Positions 19,731-27,837 of a DNA stretch of 64,000 nt are shown piece by piece. The notes beneath the pieces were generated by a model. The model was given only the letters and a program-made list of their open reading frames with translations. It was not told the origin of the DNA and searched no databases. The stretch is taken from NCBI RefSeq assembly GCF_000688415.1, contig NZ_JIAH01000005.1, positions 310,001-374,000 of the forward strand, given 5' to 3'. Source of the stretch: Corynebacterium pseudodiphtheriticum DSM 44287. Its GTDB lineage: Bacteria > Actinomycetota > Actinomycetes > Mycobacteriales > Mycobacteriaceae. The position numbers were made by a program, and so were the translations under genes. Position 1 is the first letter of the stretch, and each line of letters begins with the position of its first letter.

Positions 19731-21395
19731 ATGACTGCCGCGGTTCCGTCTCGCATTCAGCCTGCAGTAGAGAGACAACAGCATGCCCGCAGGGGAGACA
19801 ACCGCATCGCCGTGCTGTGGTTTCCGGACTGGCCCGTCCAGGCAGCGCTTTTGGAAGAAACTCGCCACGGTATCAGCCCAGAAAGCCCGGCTATTGCACT
19901 GGCTAGTAATCACCGCATCACAGCGTGCTGCGATAAAGCCCGCGGTCATGGGGTGCGCCGGGGCATGAAATTGCGGGCAGCTCAAGCGCTCTGTCCATCT
20001 ATGGTGGTGCGTGATACTGACCCGCAACGCGACGGGCGCTTGTTTAGCACCATTGTCGAGGAACTGGAGAATGTCTCTGCATCCCTTGAGGTGCTACGCC
20101 CGGGGATGGTTGCACTGAATCTGACTGCCGCCACGCGTTTCTACGGCAGTGAGCAAGCTGCCTTGGAACATTTCATTGATGCTGCTGCACACGAGGGAAT
20201 CGATGCCACCGCTGGGGCTGCCGACGAGTTACCCACTGCCATTATTGCTGCCCGGCACCGTGTGCTTGGAGCCGTCGTTCAACCCGGTGATTCTGTTGCA
20301 TTCTTATACCAGCAACCGTTGTCCGTCCTGCTCGCAGAACCTGCATTGGGCTGTCAAAAAGACACTGTAGAAACCCTTGCTGGACTCGGCATTTCTACCC
20401 TGGGTGAGCTCACCGAACTGCCAACCACTGCCATTAGTACTCGTTTTGGCAGCGCAGGGTTGCACTGCCATCGCATCGCTAGCGCACAACAACAACGCAA
20501 AGTTGCTCCTGGTGCAGTGGAACTGGATTTGTCAGCTTCTATCACACCGGAAGCACCCATCACACGCGTCGACGAAGCAGCCTTCATCGCGCGCATGCTC
20601 GCCGACCAGGTGCACCAACAGCTGGCCACGCAGGGGCTGAATTGCGTGCGCATCAAGATTGCTGCAGAAACCGACGACGGTACGACGATCTCGAAGATTT
20701 GGCGCACCACCACTGCGCTGACAGAGCATGCCACTGCCGAACGCGTACGTTGGCAGCTTGATGGGTGGCTCTCCAGTGGCGGCGCCGGAGCAATCGTGGA
20801 ATTGTCTTTGACTCCACTAGAAACTCAAATACCAACAAACACCGGATCTATCATCGAAGCCGATACCGCTGTGGCAGAAGAAACCACCGTGACCGTGGTT
20901 TCTCGTTTGCAGTCAATGCTCGGTTTTGATGCCGTACAACAACCGCATGCTGTTGGCGGCAGGGGAGTTGCCGAGCGGGTGCGCTTTTTGCCCTATGGGC
21001 AGGCTGCAGAAAATATTCGGGAACCTGGCCGGCACAGTGCAGAATGGATCGGTGCCATCCCCTCCCCATTACCAACGCGACTGGGCGGCGGGCTGGACCA
21101 CCCCGTCAGCCGAGTGCGCTTGGTGGATAAACACGGAAACCCGGTTTTTGTCACCGCAGAGGCACTATTGAGTGCCGATCCCGCCGGCATGTCCTGGGGA
21201 AAAAAGAAATTCCAGGTGCTTGGTTGGTCGGTGCCATGGCCCGTGGATACCGGATGGTGGGAAAGCGAGATTTTTGATGAAAGCCAGCGGCTAGCGCGGA
21301 TGCAGCTCGTCGGCAAGAACACCGGTGATCAGCATCCAAAAGCGTGGCTCTTAGTGTGGCAACACCGTGCTTGGCGTATCGAAGCCATGTACTAA
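19731..21395 (+). CDS. imuB: ImuB, inactive Y-family polymerase
   Basis: 554 residues. The Y-family core begins RIAVLWFPDWPVQAALL (about 26), the standard ImuB opening in place of a catalytic Asp motif. CDKARGHGVRRGMKLRAAQALCP matches the finger region, and VALNLTAATRFYG (about 125) stands where active polymerases have S-x-D-E, so it should be catalytically dead. HhH-type GISTLGELTELP (about 222) and a little-finger region follow. The position where mycobacterial ImuB carries the clamp motif QLPLWG reads TPLETQIPTNTG, with no clamp motif. The C-terminus PWPVDTGWWESE and QHRAWRIEAMY is typical. Co-transcribed with imuA'. Confidence 0.93.
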   Translation: MTAAVPSRIQPAVERQQHARRGDNRIAVLWFPDWPVQAALLEETRHGISPESPAIALASNHRITACCDKARGHGVRRGMKLRAAQALCPSMVVRDTDPQRDGRLFSTIVEELENVSASLEVLRPGMVALNLTAATRFYGSEQAALEHFIDAAAHEGIDATAGAADELPTAIIAARHRVLGAVVQPGDSVAFLYQQPLSVLLAEPALGCQKDTVETLAGLGISTLGELTELPTTAISTRFGSAGLHCHRIASAQQQRKVAPGAVELDLSASITPEAPITRVDEAAFIARMLADQVHQQLATQGLNCVRIKIAAETDDGTTISKIWRTTTALTEHATAERVRWQLDGWLSSGGAGAIVELSLTPLETQIPTNTGSIIEADTAVAEETTVTVVSRLQSMLGFDAVQQPHAVGGRGVAERVRFLPYGQAAENIREPGRHSAEWIGAIPSPLPTRLGGGLDHPVSRVRLVDKHGNPVFVTAEALLSADPAGMSWGKKKFQVLGWSVPWPVDTGWWESEIFDESQRLARMQLVGKNTGDQHPKAWLLVWQHRAWRIEAMY

Positions 21396-22123
21396 TGCAA
21401 AATATCAATGACCAGCCGCGTCGGTCCCCGTAAAACCTGTACCGAAAATGGCTGTTTCATATCCAACCCCAGGAAATACTGGGCACGGCCGTCATGCATA
21501 CCACCAGGGATGAACTCCTTGACGACGCCGAGCTGCTTGCCCAGATCAGACTCTAATTTGGCTACCTCCGCATAATCTGGGCTGGGAAGATCCTTTGCAA
21601 CCTCATCCGAGCGCACCACGCCGTCGATATTGATGTTCAAGGCCACCAAATGCTCCATATCCACAGTGCGGCCGGAGCCTTGGTAGAAGGGCTGTTCGGT
21701 ATAAGAGACGTACCAGCCCGGCATGCCGTTGCCCGCCATTTCAAAAACCACACGATCGAAATCATCATGCCCAGCAATGCGGATATCCGTGACAGCCAAT
21801 TGGGCCGGTGCCTCCAAACGCTCCGTTTTTGGCGCGCCATTAGTATCGCCAAGAGCCGTCAAACCAGCCGGTGCCGAATGCTCAGGCTGTGGCGAGGCTG
21901 GAGTTCGTGGGGTAAGCGCACCGTCGGAACTTGAGCTTCCTTTCTGCGCTTTACCAGAAGCATCCGTGTGTGCGGGATGTGAATTCACAGAATCGTTATC
22001 AGGCCGGTGCCCCCCGAACCCCATCCCGGCAACATTCGTCCCGGAATCCGTGCACGCGCCCAACAGCATACAGCTTGCTACCGCAGTAGCTAAGCCTGGC
22101 ACGTATCGCTTCCGGGAAACCAT
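21392..22123 (-). CDS. AMIN-like domain lipoprotein
   Basis: 243 residues from ATG 22123. A lipoprotein signal peptide ends at the lipobox MLLGAC (Cys about 24). A Ser/Pro-rich linker follows (about 40-95). The C-terminal domain (about 105-243) has the actinobacterial AMIN-like pattern: AVTDIRIAGHDDFDRVVFEM, GWYVSYTEQPFYQGSG and FSVQVLRGPTRLVIDIL. Such proteins are attached outside the cytoplasmic membrane; AMIN-type domains often bind envelope polymers, but no ligand is known here. It is convergent with imuB, overlapping its end by four bases. Confidence 0.8.
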   Translation of the reverse strand: MVSRKRYVPGLATAVASCMLLGACTDSGTNVAGMGFGGHRPDNDSVNSHPAHTDASGKAQKGSSSSDGALTPRTPASPQPEHSAPAGLTALGDTNGAPKTERLEAPAQLAVTDIRIAGHDDFDRVVFEMAGNGMPGWYVSYTEQPFYQGSGRTVDMEHLVALNINIDGVVRSDEVAKDLPSPDYAEVAKLESDLGKQLGVVKEFIPGGMHDGRAQYFLGLDMKQPFSVQVLRGPTRLVIDILH

Positions 22124-22236
22124 ATTCATTACCGTAGTCGCCCACAATACTGGGGGCCAAGACAATCAGCGTACAAGAGCAAAGCGATAGAAAGACTCAA
22201 CCAAATCGTTGCCTAATTGTGTTCTAGGCTGGGGGT

Positions 22237-23202
22237 ATGACTGAACCTGAATCCCGGAACCACAATCCACGATGTTCTGATGTGCAAATAGAACCATTGC
22301 CCGGTACCGCTAAACGCGACCGGATGTATGTGGTTTTTGAATGGCCCGCCGGTTGGAGTCATGACGTACTTGATGGTGATACCTTCGGCGCGGAGCTCTC
22401 CAAGAAAATCAAAGAGCACTTGGGTTCTGGGGTCGGTTTTCAGCTCATCCGCAAACCTGGTCGCGCCGGGCACCAGATGCCCCGACAGCACCGGGTGTAC
22501 TTGGTGTATCCGGAACAGGCATATACGGAGCTGCTTTATATCAGTGGGCCGGAAGATCTTCTGCACCTGGATCTGACAGGGCCGGGGAACAATAAACAAT
22601 TTGCTGCCCGCCCCAGCAGTGAACCACTGCTCCTGGTATGCACGCACGCTAAACGCGACGTTTGCTGCGCGGTGAAAGGGCGTCCGCTGGCTGCATACTT
22701 GGAAACGAAATCGTCTGCCGGTGATGTGGTTTGGGAAACCTCACACACTAAAGGCCACCGGTTTGCACCGGCGATGCTGTTGCTGCCGTGGGGCTATAGC
22801 TTTGGACGGCTGAATGAGCAGGCTGGTGGTGAACTTTTACAGGCGGCACTGAAAGGCAAGTATTTTCATCCCGCCAACCGTGGGCGGGGAATTTACGATG
22901 AGCCGAGCCAGGCAGCGGAAGTAGCGGTGGCCGGTGAATTGTTAGCCGCCGGTGAGTATTTGTCCTACCAGGACTTGGTTTATGCTCGGCAGGTTGCAGA
23001 ACGTGCCACCGGTGCCCCCGGCGAATCCAGCGGGACCGGTGGCCCCGGTGCAGACTCGCGCGTGGTGGAAGTTGCACACCGCGACGGCCGTACCTGGCGG
23101 GTTGCGTTGGAACAGCAGCTTTTCGACGGTGTCGTGGCTTCCTGCGGGAAAAACCCTGCGACGAAGCCGGGCTGGGTGGTCACTGATTTAGCGGCGTCCT
23201 GA
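22237..23202 (+). CDS. sucrase/ferredoxin-like (thioredoxin-fold Fe-S) protein
   Basis: 321 residues of the Suc_Fer-like family, related to thioredoxin-like [2Fe-2S] ferredoxins. The key segment LLVCTHAKRDVCCAVKGRPLA (about 127-147) holds three of the cluster cysteines, and VWETSHTKGHRFAPAMLLLPWG follows; this C-x8-C / H pattern is the family hallmark. No sucrase activity is expected. ATG 22237 follows TAGGCTGGGGGT and may be leaderless. The C-terminal end GKNPATKPGWVVTDLAAS is echoed 2.7 kb downstream, beyond the arsenic genes, which suggests an insertion at this 3' end. Confidence 0.85.
   Translation: MTEPESRNHNPRCSDVQIEPLPGTAKRDRMYVVFEWPAGWSHDVLDGDTFGAELSKKIKEHLGSGVGFQLIRKPGRAGHQMPRQHRVYLVYPEQAYTELLYISGPEDLLHLDLTGPGNNKQFAARPSSEPLLLVCTHAKRDVCCAVKGRPLAAYLETKSSAGDVVWETSHTKGHRFAPAMLLLPWGYSFGRLNEQAGGELLQAALKGKYFHPANRGRGIYDEPSQAAEVAVAGELLAAGEYLSYQDLVYARQVAERATGAPGESSGTGGPGADSRVVEVAHRDGRTWRVALEQQLFDGVVASCGKNPATKPGWVVTDLAAS
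23164..23196 (+). repeat. left copy of a split duplication flanking the arsenic cassette
   Basis: AAGCCGGGCTGGGTGGT (23164-23180) and GATTTAGCGGCG (23185-23196) are both found again, in the same order, at 25905-25921 and 25965-25976 on the other side of the ars genes. Confidence 0.7.
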
Positions 23203-23216
23203 TATTTTCGCGCCGG

Positions 23217-24248
23217 CTATTTCACTTCTTTCCCGAATGTGGTTGCGATTTTCCGTGCGGTTTCTTTGGCGAAGGGGCCGACTCCGGTGATCGTTGCTGA
23301 CCCGGGGCCAGTCCAGTCACCGTAACCGACTAAGTGTAGATCGGTATATTTTGGTGTCGTGCCATTGAGCAGATGGCGAATCGGTTTTAGTGCTGGGCGG
23401 AAACCTGTGCACCAAATAAGGTGATCGGTGCTTACCTCATCGAGTGAGTCGAACATGGGGGTTGCCTGCAACCGCCCGGAATCACGAGCCTCGCGCACTT
23501 TCGGCAGTGCGACGATGTCGCCCAGGTTGCTATCAGCCCCAGGGTCTTTGTCACCGCGTTGCATGGCTAGGGCTCGTTTTCTGTTGCGGCGAAATAACAC
23601 GCGGCCATCGACATCATCAGGCATCCACCGTGGTTCATGCCGGGTGTACCAGGTGACATCGGCATAGTCGGTGAGTTCGGCGGCTATTTGTGCCGCAGAG
23701 TTTCCGGCACCTACTACAGCTACAGAAGAATCGCGGAAGGGTTCCGGACCGGGATAATTCGCGGAATGCCACTGGGTGCCGTCAAACGTGCCTGGGTAAT
23801 GCGGAACAAAAGGGCTAGACCAGGTTCCAGTGGCAGCGACGATGTGTGTTGCGGTCCAGGACTGCCCGCCAGCAAAAACCTGGTAGCCGTCGTCTTTTCG
23901 TTCTACCTGGTCAACGTGTACAGGGCGCTCGACGGGGACCCGGTAGCGCTGCTCATATTCGTCCAAATAAGCAACGACGTGCTCAGCCGGAGGGAAGCCA
24001 TCGTATTCTGGCATGGGTTTGCCCGGAAGATTAGAAAAACTCGCGGTGGAAAACAACGTCATGGACGGCCATACGTGACGCCATGCCCCACCAGGGGCGT
24101 CTTGATCATCCAGAACGAGCGTATCAACCCCAGCGCGCAGTAGATAGTATGCGGTAGCTAGGCCGGCTTGGCCCCCTCCAATAATGATGGCTTCGTGGTG
24201 GTCAATGTTGGGGTTGCGTTCGTGAGCGCGTGTGCCGGTCGTATTCAT
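23217..24248 (-). CDS. ArsO-like flavin-dependent monooxygenase
   Basis: 343 residues from ATG 24248 (MNTTGTRAHERN), with AAGGGAC 9 bases upstream. The FAD-binding GxGxxG is AIIIGGGQAGLATAYYLL (about 18), followed by DAPGGAWRHVW; the NADPH loop is SVAVVGAGNSAAQIAAEL (about 168). WCTGFRPALKPI is near the end. Single-domain monooxygenases of this type occur next to arsR and arsenite-efflux genes and are called ArsO; their chemistry is poorly defined and may involve organoarsenicals. It lies downstream of arsR in the same direction. Confidence 0.8.
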   Translation of the reverse strand: MNTTGTRAHERNPNIDHHEAIIIGGGQAGLATAYYLLRAGVDTLVLDDQDAPGGAWRHVWPSMTLFSTASFSNLPGKPMPEYDGFPPAEHVVAYLDEYEQRYRVPVERPVHVDQVERKDDGYQVFAGGQSWTATHIVAATGTWSSPFVPHYPGTFDGTQWHSANYPGPEPFRDSSVAVVGAGNSAAQIAAELTDYADVTWYTRHEPRWMPDDVDGRVLFRRNRKRALAMQRGDKDPGADSNLGDIVALPKVREARDSGRLQATPMFDSLDEVSTDHLIWCTGFRPALKPIRHLLNGTTPKYTDLHLVGYGDWTGPGSATITGVGPFAKETARKIATTFGKEVK

Positions 24249-24308
24249 AGATTTTGTCCCTTGCGATGTCTTGCCTTCCATCGTGTCGCCGTTGCTGTTT
24301 GCTTAGTT

Positions 24309-24656
24309 CTATCCGATCTGCAGGACGGTACGTAGTTCTGCGAAAAGCTGTGGACGCACGCGGTGGGTGACCGTACGGCCGATTCGTACCTTGGTCAATA
24401 AGCCGACCTCGGTTAAGCGTGCTAAATGATGGGATACGGTAGGTTGGCTCAACCCTGATAATTCTGTTAACTCTGCGACGCTAACTGGTTCGCATCCCTC
24501 CGCAGCTAGCCGCGAGAGTAATCGTAGGCGGGTGGGATCGGACAGCGCTGTGAACAGAATGGAATAGCGTTCAGCTTCACTTTTGGTCAAAAGGCCAGAT
24601 CCCAGGGAACAACAGGAGGTGAGATCAGTCAGCGGGAGAGTCTCTGGGGAGGTCAT
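24309..24656 (-). CDS. arsR: ArsR arsenite-responsive repressor (C. glutamicum ArsR1 type)
   Basis: 115 residues, a winged helix with recognition region VSVAELTELSGLSQPTVSHHLARL (about 57-80). Cysteines lie at 15, 16 and 55 (DLTSCCS and AEGCEP), exactly the As(III) triad reported for C. glutamicum ArsR1; the alpha-3 CVCxC site of the E. coli type is absent. A palindrome at 24692-24711 is the likely operator for arsR-arsO and the divergent acr3. Arsenite or antimonite should release it. Confidence 0.95.
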   Translation of the reverse strand: MTSPETLPLTDLTSCCSLGSGLLTKSEAERYSILFTALSDPTRLRLLSRLAAEGCEPVSVAELTELSGLSQPTVSHHLARLTEVGLLTKVRIGRTVTHRVRPQLFAELRTVLQIG

Positions 24657-24677
24657 AACAACTATTTTATATTGACG

Positions 24678-24713
24678 GCTATCGATATAAAATATTGATA
24701 GCTATCGATATAA
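24678..24713 (+). promoter_or_regulatory. arsR-acr3 operator region
   Basis: GCTATCGATATAA occurs twice, at 24678-24690 and 24701-24713, 23 bp apart. The second copy forms an imperfect palindrome with upstream bases: ATATTGATA/GCTATCGATAT (24692-24711). It lies between the divergent arsR and acr3 starts, where ArsR operators are found. Confidence 0.75.
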
Positions 24714-24759
24714 GTTTAGGATTCTGGCTTGATGCTCAGAATTGTTTTTAAGGAGTTTT

Positions 24760-25848
24760 ATGACCGTTGCCCAACGTCCGCGTATGTCCTGGTTGAATCG
24801 ATTTTTACCGGTATGGATCCTCGTCGCGATGGGTGTTGGACTACTCCTGGGGCGCACGATGCCGGGAATCGGAGAAACGCTGGCGCGGCTAGAAGTAGGT
24901 GGTATTTCTTTGCCTATTACACTCGGTTTGCTGGTGATGATGTACCCGCCTCTAGCGAAAGTTCGTTACGATAAAACCCGCAAGATCGTTGCAGATAAGC
25001 GGTTGATGACAGTATCAATCGTGCTTAATTGGCTGGTGGGGCCAGCCTTCATGTTTGCATTGGCGTGGTTTTTCTTACCTGATCAGCCGGAACTTCGTAC
25101 TGGATTAATCATCGTTGGCTTGGCCAGGTGCATTGCAATGGTGCTGGTGTGGTCAGATCTATCCTGTGGTGACCGGGAAGCTACAGCTGTTTTGGTGGCT
25201 ATTAACTCTGTATTTCAGGTACTTATGTTCGGGCTGCTTGGCTGGTTTTATCTGCAAGTATTACCCCAATGGTTGGGGCTGGGTGCCAGCGAAGTGGAGT
25301 TTTCCTTCTGGACCATCGTGAGTTCTGTGTTGGTGTTCCTCGGAGTGCCTCTGGTTGCTGGTGCTTTGTCCCGGGGTGTGGGAGAAAATATCAAAGGGCG
25401 GCAGTGGTATGAAACGAAATTTTTGCCAGCTATTTCACCATTGGCGCTGCTTGGGCTGTTGTACACCATCGTTTTATTGTTTTCCCTGCAGGGTGAACAC
25501 ATTGCAGCGCAACCGACGGCAGTAGTTCGTGTAGCCGTCCCATTGCTGCTTTATTTTGTTGGGATGTTTGCTGTGTCGTTGGTTGTTTCAAAACTGGTGG
25601 GGATGAATTATGCGCAGTCTTCGTCGGTGTCGTTTACAGCTGCCGGAAATAATTTCGAATTGGCTATTGCCGTATCCATCGGTACTTTCGGAGCGCATTC
25701 CGCACAAGCGTTAGCTGGAACAATAGGTCCGATGGTCGAGATTCCTGTGCTTGTCGGGTTGGTTTACGTCATGTTGTGGGTTGGGCCAAGGCTTTTCCCT
25801 GGTGACGCAACCTTGCCGGGTATGACCACGCCGACTACCGGACAGTAA
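24760..25848 (+). CDS. acr3: arsenite efflux permease Acr3
   Basis: 362 residues from ATG 24760, with AAGGAG 8 bases upstream. About ten transmembrane helices of the ACR3/BASS fold. Landmarks are LPVWILVAMGVGLLLG, VMMYPPLAKVRY, the conserved cysteine motif GLARCIAMVLVWSDLSCGD (about 118), AVLVAINSVFQV, and AAGNNFELAIAVSIGTFG near residue 298. Acr3 exports As(III) using the proton gradient. No arsC reductase is adjacent, so arsenate resistance would need one elsewhere. Confidence 0.95.
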   Translation: MTVAQRPRMSWLNRFLPVWILVAMGVGLLLGRTMPGIGETLARLEVGGISLPITLGLLVMMYPPLAKVRYDKTRKIVADKRLMTVSIVLNWLVGPAFMFALAWFFLPDQPELRTGLIIVGLARCIAMVLVWSDLSCGDREATAVLVAINSVFQVLMFGLLGWFYLQVLPQWLGLGASEVEFSFWTIVSSVLVFLGVPLVAGALSRGVGENIKGRQWYETKFLPAISPLALLGLLYTIVLLFSLQGEHIAAQPTAVVRVAVPLLLYFVGMFAVSLVVSKLVGMNYAQSSSVSFTAAGNNFELAIAVSIGTFGAHSAQALAGTIGPMVEIPVLVGLVYVMLWVGPRLFPGDATLPGMTTPTTGQ

Positions 25849-25880
25849 CCTGACTGCAGTTGTGTTTAATGACGTGCTGT

Positions 25881-25976
25881 TCGTATGGAAAAAGCCCGGC
25901 GATTAAGCCGGGCTGGGTGGTAGTAAAGGGACGGACACTAGCGGTGCATGATCTAGCGCCAGATGATTTAGCGGCG
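25881..25976 (+). pseudogene. displaced 3' remnant of the sucrase/ferredoxin-like gene
   Basis: Read on the plus strand this gives SYGKSPAIKPGWVV and later DDLAAHD, against SCGKNPATKPGWVVTDLAAS at the end of the intact gene at 22237-23202. Two blocks are identical (17 and 12 bp). The remnant overlaps the metI stop, as though the two genes were once directly convergent here. Confidence 0.55.
25893..25914 (-). terminator. metI terminator, possibly bidirectional
   Basis: AGCCCGGC, loop of six, GCCGGGCT. On the minus strand the hairpin is followed by TTTTTCC, a good terminator for metQNI; it also lies after acr3 on the plus strand. It falls within the sequence that resembles the 3' end of the sucrase/ferredoxin-like gene. 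Confidence 0.75.
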
Positions 25977-25982
25977 CATGAT
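25938..25982 (-). repeat. three 15-bp tandem copies of the metI 3' end
   Basis: On the minus strand ATCATGCGCCGCTAA (25982-25968, the metI end), ATCATCTGGCGCTAG and ATCATGCACCGCTAG lie head-to-tail. Each unit ends in an in-frame stop codon. Confidence 0.9.
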
Positions 25983-26642
25983 CTTTTTGGACAACCAGTT
26001 GCCGAAGAACTGCGCGGCCTGCACCATCAGGATGATCACAGCAGTAGCAACCAGTGTGACCTCGTAGTTGAAGGCGCGGTGTCCGTAGACGATGGCGAAG
26101 TCACCCAAACCACCGCCGCCGACGTAACCGGCCATGGCGGACATGTCGACAATCGCGATGAAGATGAAGGTGTAACCCAGGACCAATGGCCCCAGGGCTT
26201 CGGGGAGGATCACGCGGGTGATGATTCGCCACGGGCCAGCACCCATTGCGCGGGCAGCTTCGATAATGCCGGGATCGATCGCGACTAGGTTCTGTTCGAC
26301 GATACGGGCGACGGCGAAGGTTGCGGCAATCCCCATCACAAATGCCGCGGATTCGCGGCCAATGGAGGAGCCGATCACTCCCACAGTCACTGGTTGTAGC
26401 AACGCCAGCAAAATGATGAAGGGGATTGGGCGGACGAAGTTCACCAGGATGTTTAGGACCGTGTAGAAGAATTTGTTCTGCAGGATCCCGCCTTCGCGGG
26501 TGGTGAATAAGAAAACGCCGGTGACTAGGCCGAGGATGCCGCCGACAGCCATGGCGAAAGCAACCATGACCACTGTGTCGACGATTGCGTCGGAAAACAT
26601 GGGGCCCAGGCGGTCCCAGTTGGTATCAGCTGCGGAAATCAT
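25968..26642 (-). CDS. metI: methionine ABC transporter permease
   Basis: 224 residues with five or six membrane helices and the permease-ATPase contact EAARAMGAGPWRIITRVILPEALGPL (about 132-157; EAA loop). Opens MISAADTNWDRLGPMFSDAIVDT. Works with MetN and MetQ to import methionine. Its ATG overlaps the metN stop (ATGA), so the two are translationally coupled. Confidence 0.95.
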   Translation of the reverse strand: MISAADTNWDRLGPMFSDAIVDTVVMVAFAMAVGGILGLVTGVFLFTTREGGILQNKFFYTVLNILVNFVRPIPFIILLALLQPVTVGVIGSSIGRESAAFVMGIAATFAVARIVEQNLVAIDPGIIEAARAMGAGPWRIITRVILPEALGPLVLGYTFIFIAIVDMSAMAGYVGGGGLGDFAIVYGHRAFNYEVTLVATAVIILMVQAAQFFGNWLSKKIMRR

Positions 26643-27715
26643 CGCTTAATCTCCTCAATGTGGGTGCGCTGGGATAGGGTGCGGTAGAACTCATCGATGG
26701 TGTCATCAGAGCCGTTGAGACGCACAGTCATTTTGCCAAAGGACTGCTGCTGCAGGGTGGTGACGCCACCGTGCACGATATTGATGGAACCACCGCCTGA
26801 ACGCAGCGTGGCGGCGGCTTCAAAGAACCCGGAGTTTTCGGTCAGCTCGATGGTGAACAGGCGCCCGTCGTGGGCCAGTAGGTCATCGGCTTCAATAGAG
26901 TCCGGTTCATTGCGTAGGGCAGTAGCGACGAATCGCTTGGCGACGTCCGTTTTCGGCGCAGAAAAGATTTCGTAAATCTCGCCGTATTCCACGACGGAGC
27001 CGTTTTCCATCACCGCGACTTTGTCCGCGATGGAGCGCACGACTTCCATTTCGTGGGTAATCACCACGATGGTGATCCCGAATTCTTGGTTGACTTTCCG
27101 CAATACTTCCAAGATCTCTTGAGTAGTCTCTGGGTCGAGTGCGGAGGTGGCTTCGTCGGCAAGCAACAGCGACGGGTTTGTCGCCAGGGCGCGGGCAATG
27201 CCGACGCGCTGTTTTTGTCCGCCGGATAGCTGCTCGGGGTAGGAGTTGCCACGTTCGCCGAGACCGACGAATTCGAGTAGCTCTTGCACGCGTTTTTTGC
27301 GTTCGGCTTTTGCGATACCGGCGAGCTTCAGTGGGAACTCGATATTTGCAGCTGCGGTACGGGAATTAAAGAGGTTGAATTGCTGGAAGATCATCCCGAT
27401 ATTGCGGCGTAGTCCGCGCATTTTTGCTTCGGACATGCCGACGATCTCTGTGCCGTCGAGTTTTAGCGAACCGGAAGTCGGTGAATCTAGGCCGTTGATC
27501 AGGCGCACCAGGGTGGATTTACCTGCGCCGGAATAGCCGATGATGCCGATGACTTCACCGGACTCAACGGTCAAGGTGACATCGTCGACGGCGGTGACCT
27601 TCGCAGAGCCTTTCTTCTTGCTCGCAAAGACTTTCTCGACGTTGGTGAATTCGATGCGGGTGCCGCGGCGTTCGCCACTTCCGCTAGTAGGGCTTTGGCC
27701 CGAGTGTTTTACCAC
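26639..27715 (-). CDS. metN: methionine ABC transporter ATPase
   Basis: 358 residues. Walker A GYSGAGKSTLVRLI (about 62), Q-loop MIFQQFNLF, signature LSGGQKQRVGIARAL (about 166), Walker B LLLADEATSALD, H-loop ITHEMEV. The C-terminal NIL domain (about 285-355, FTIELTENSGFFEAAATL) is the methionine-sensing part in E. coli MetN and probably gives trans-inhibition here too. GTG 27715 is used with only a weak ribosome site; the first 20 residues are not conserved. Confidence 0.95.
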   Translation of the reverse strand: MVKHSGQSPTSGSGERRGTRIEFTNVEKVFASKKKGSAKVTAVDDVTLTVESGEVIGIIGYSGAGKSTLVRLINGLDSPTSGSLKLDGTEIVGMSEAKMRGLRRNIGMIFQQFNLFNSRTAAANIEFPLKLAGIAKAERKKRVQELLEFVGLGERGNSYPEQLSGGQKQRVGIARALATNPSLLLADEATSALDPETTQEILEVLRKVNQEFGITIVVITHEMEVVRSIADKVAVMENGSVVEYGEIYEIFSAPKTDVAKRFVATALRNEPDSIEADDLLAHDGRLFTIELTENSGFFEAAATLRSGGGSINIVHGGVTTLQQQSFGKMTVRLNGSDDTIDEFYRTLSQRTHIEEIKR

Positions 27716-27745
27716 GAAAAACCATCATTTCTTCTTAGACGGAAA

Positions 27746-27782
27746 ACGCTTAGTCGCAGCTATGTTAGCCGTGACTAAGCGT
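27746..27782 (-). terminator. hairpin between metQ and metN (attenuating terminator)
   Basis: ACGCTTAGTC and GACTAAGCGT form a perfect 10-bp stem, with an inner GCTA/TAGC pair, and on the minus strand are followed by TTTTCC. Lying inside the operon it should lower metNI relative to the binding-protein gene metQ. Confidence 0.65.
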
Positions 27783-27837
27783 ATTTCGTTACTAGCCTGG
27801 TTAGAAATATTCGGATGAGTCCCGAATGTGCTCCGAA

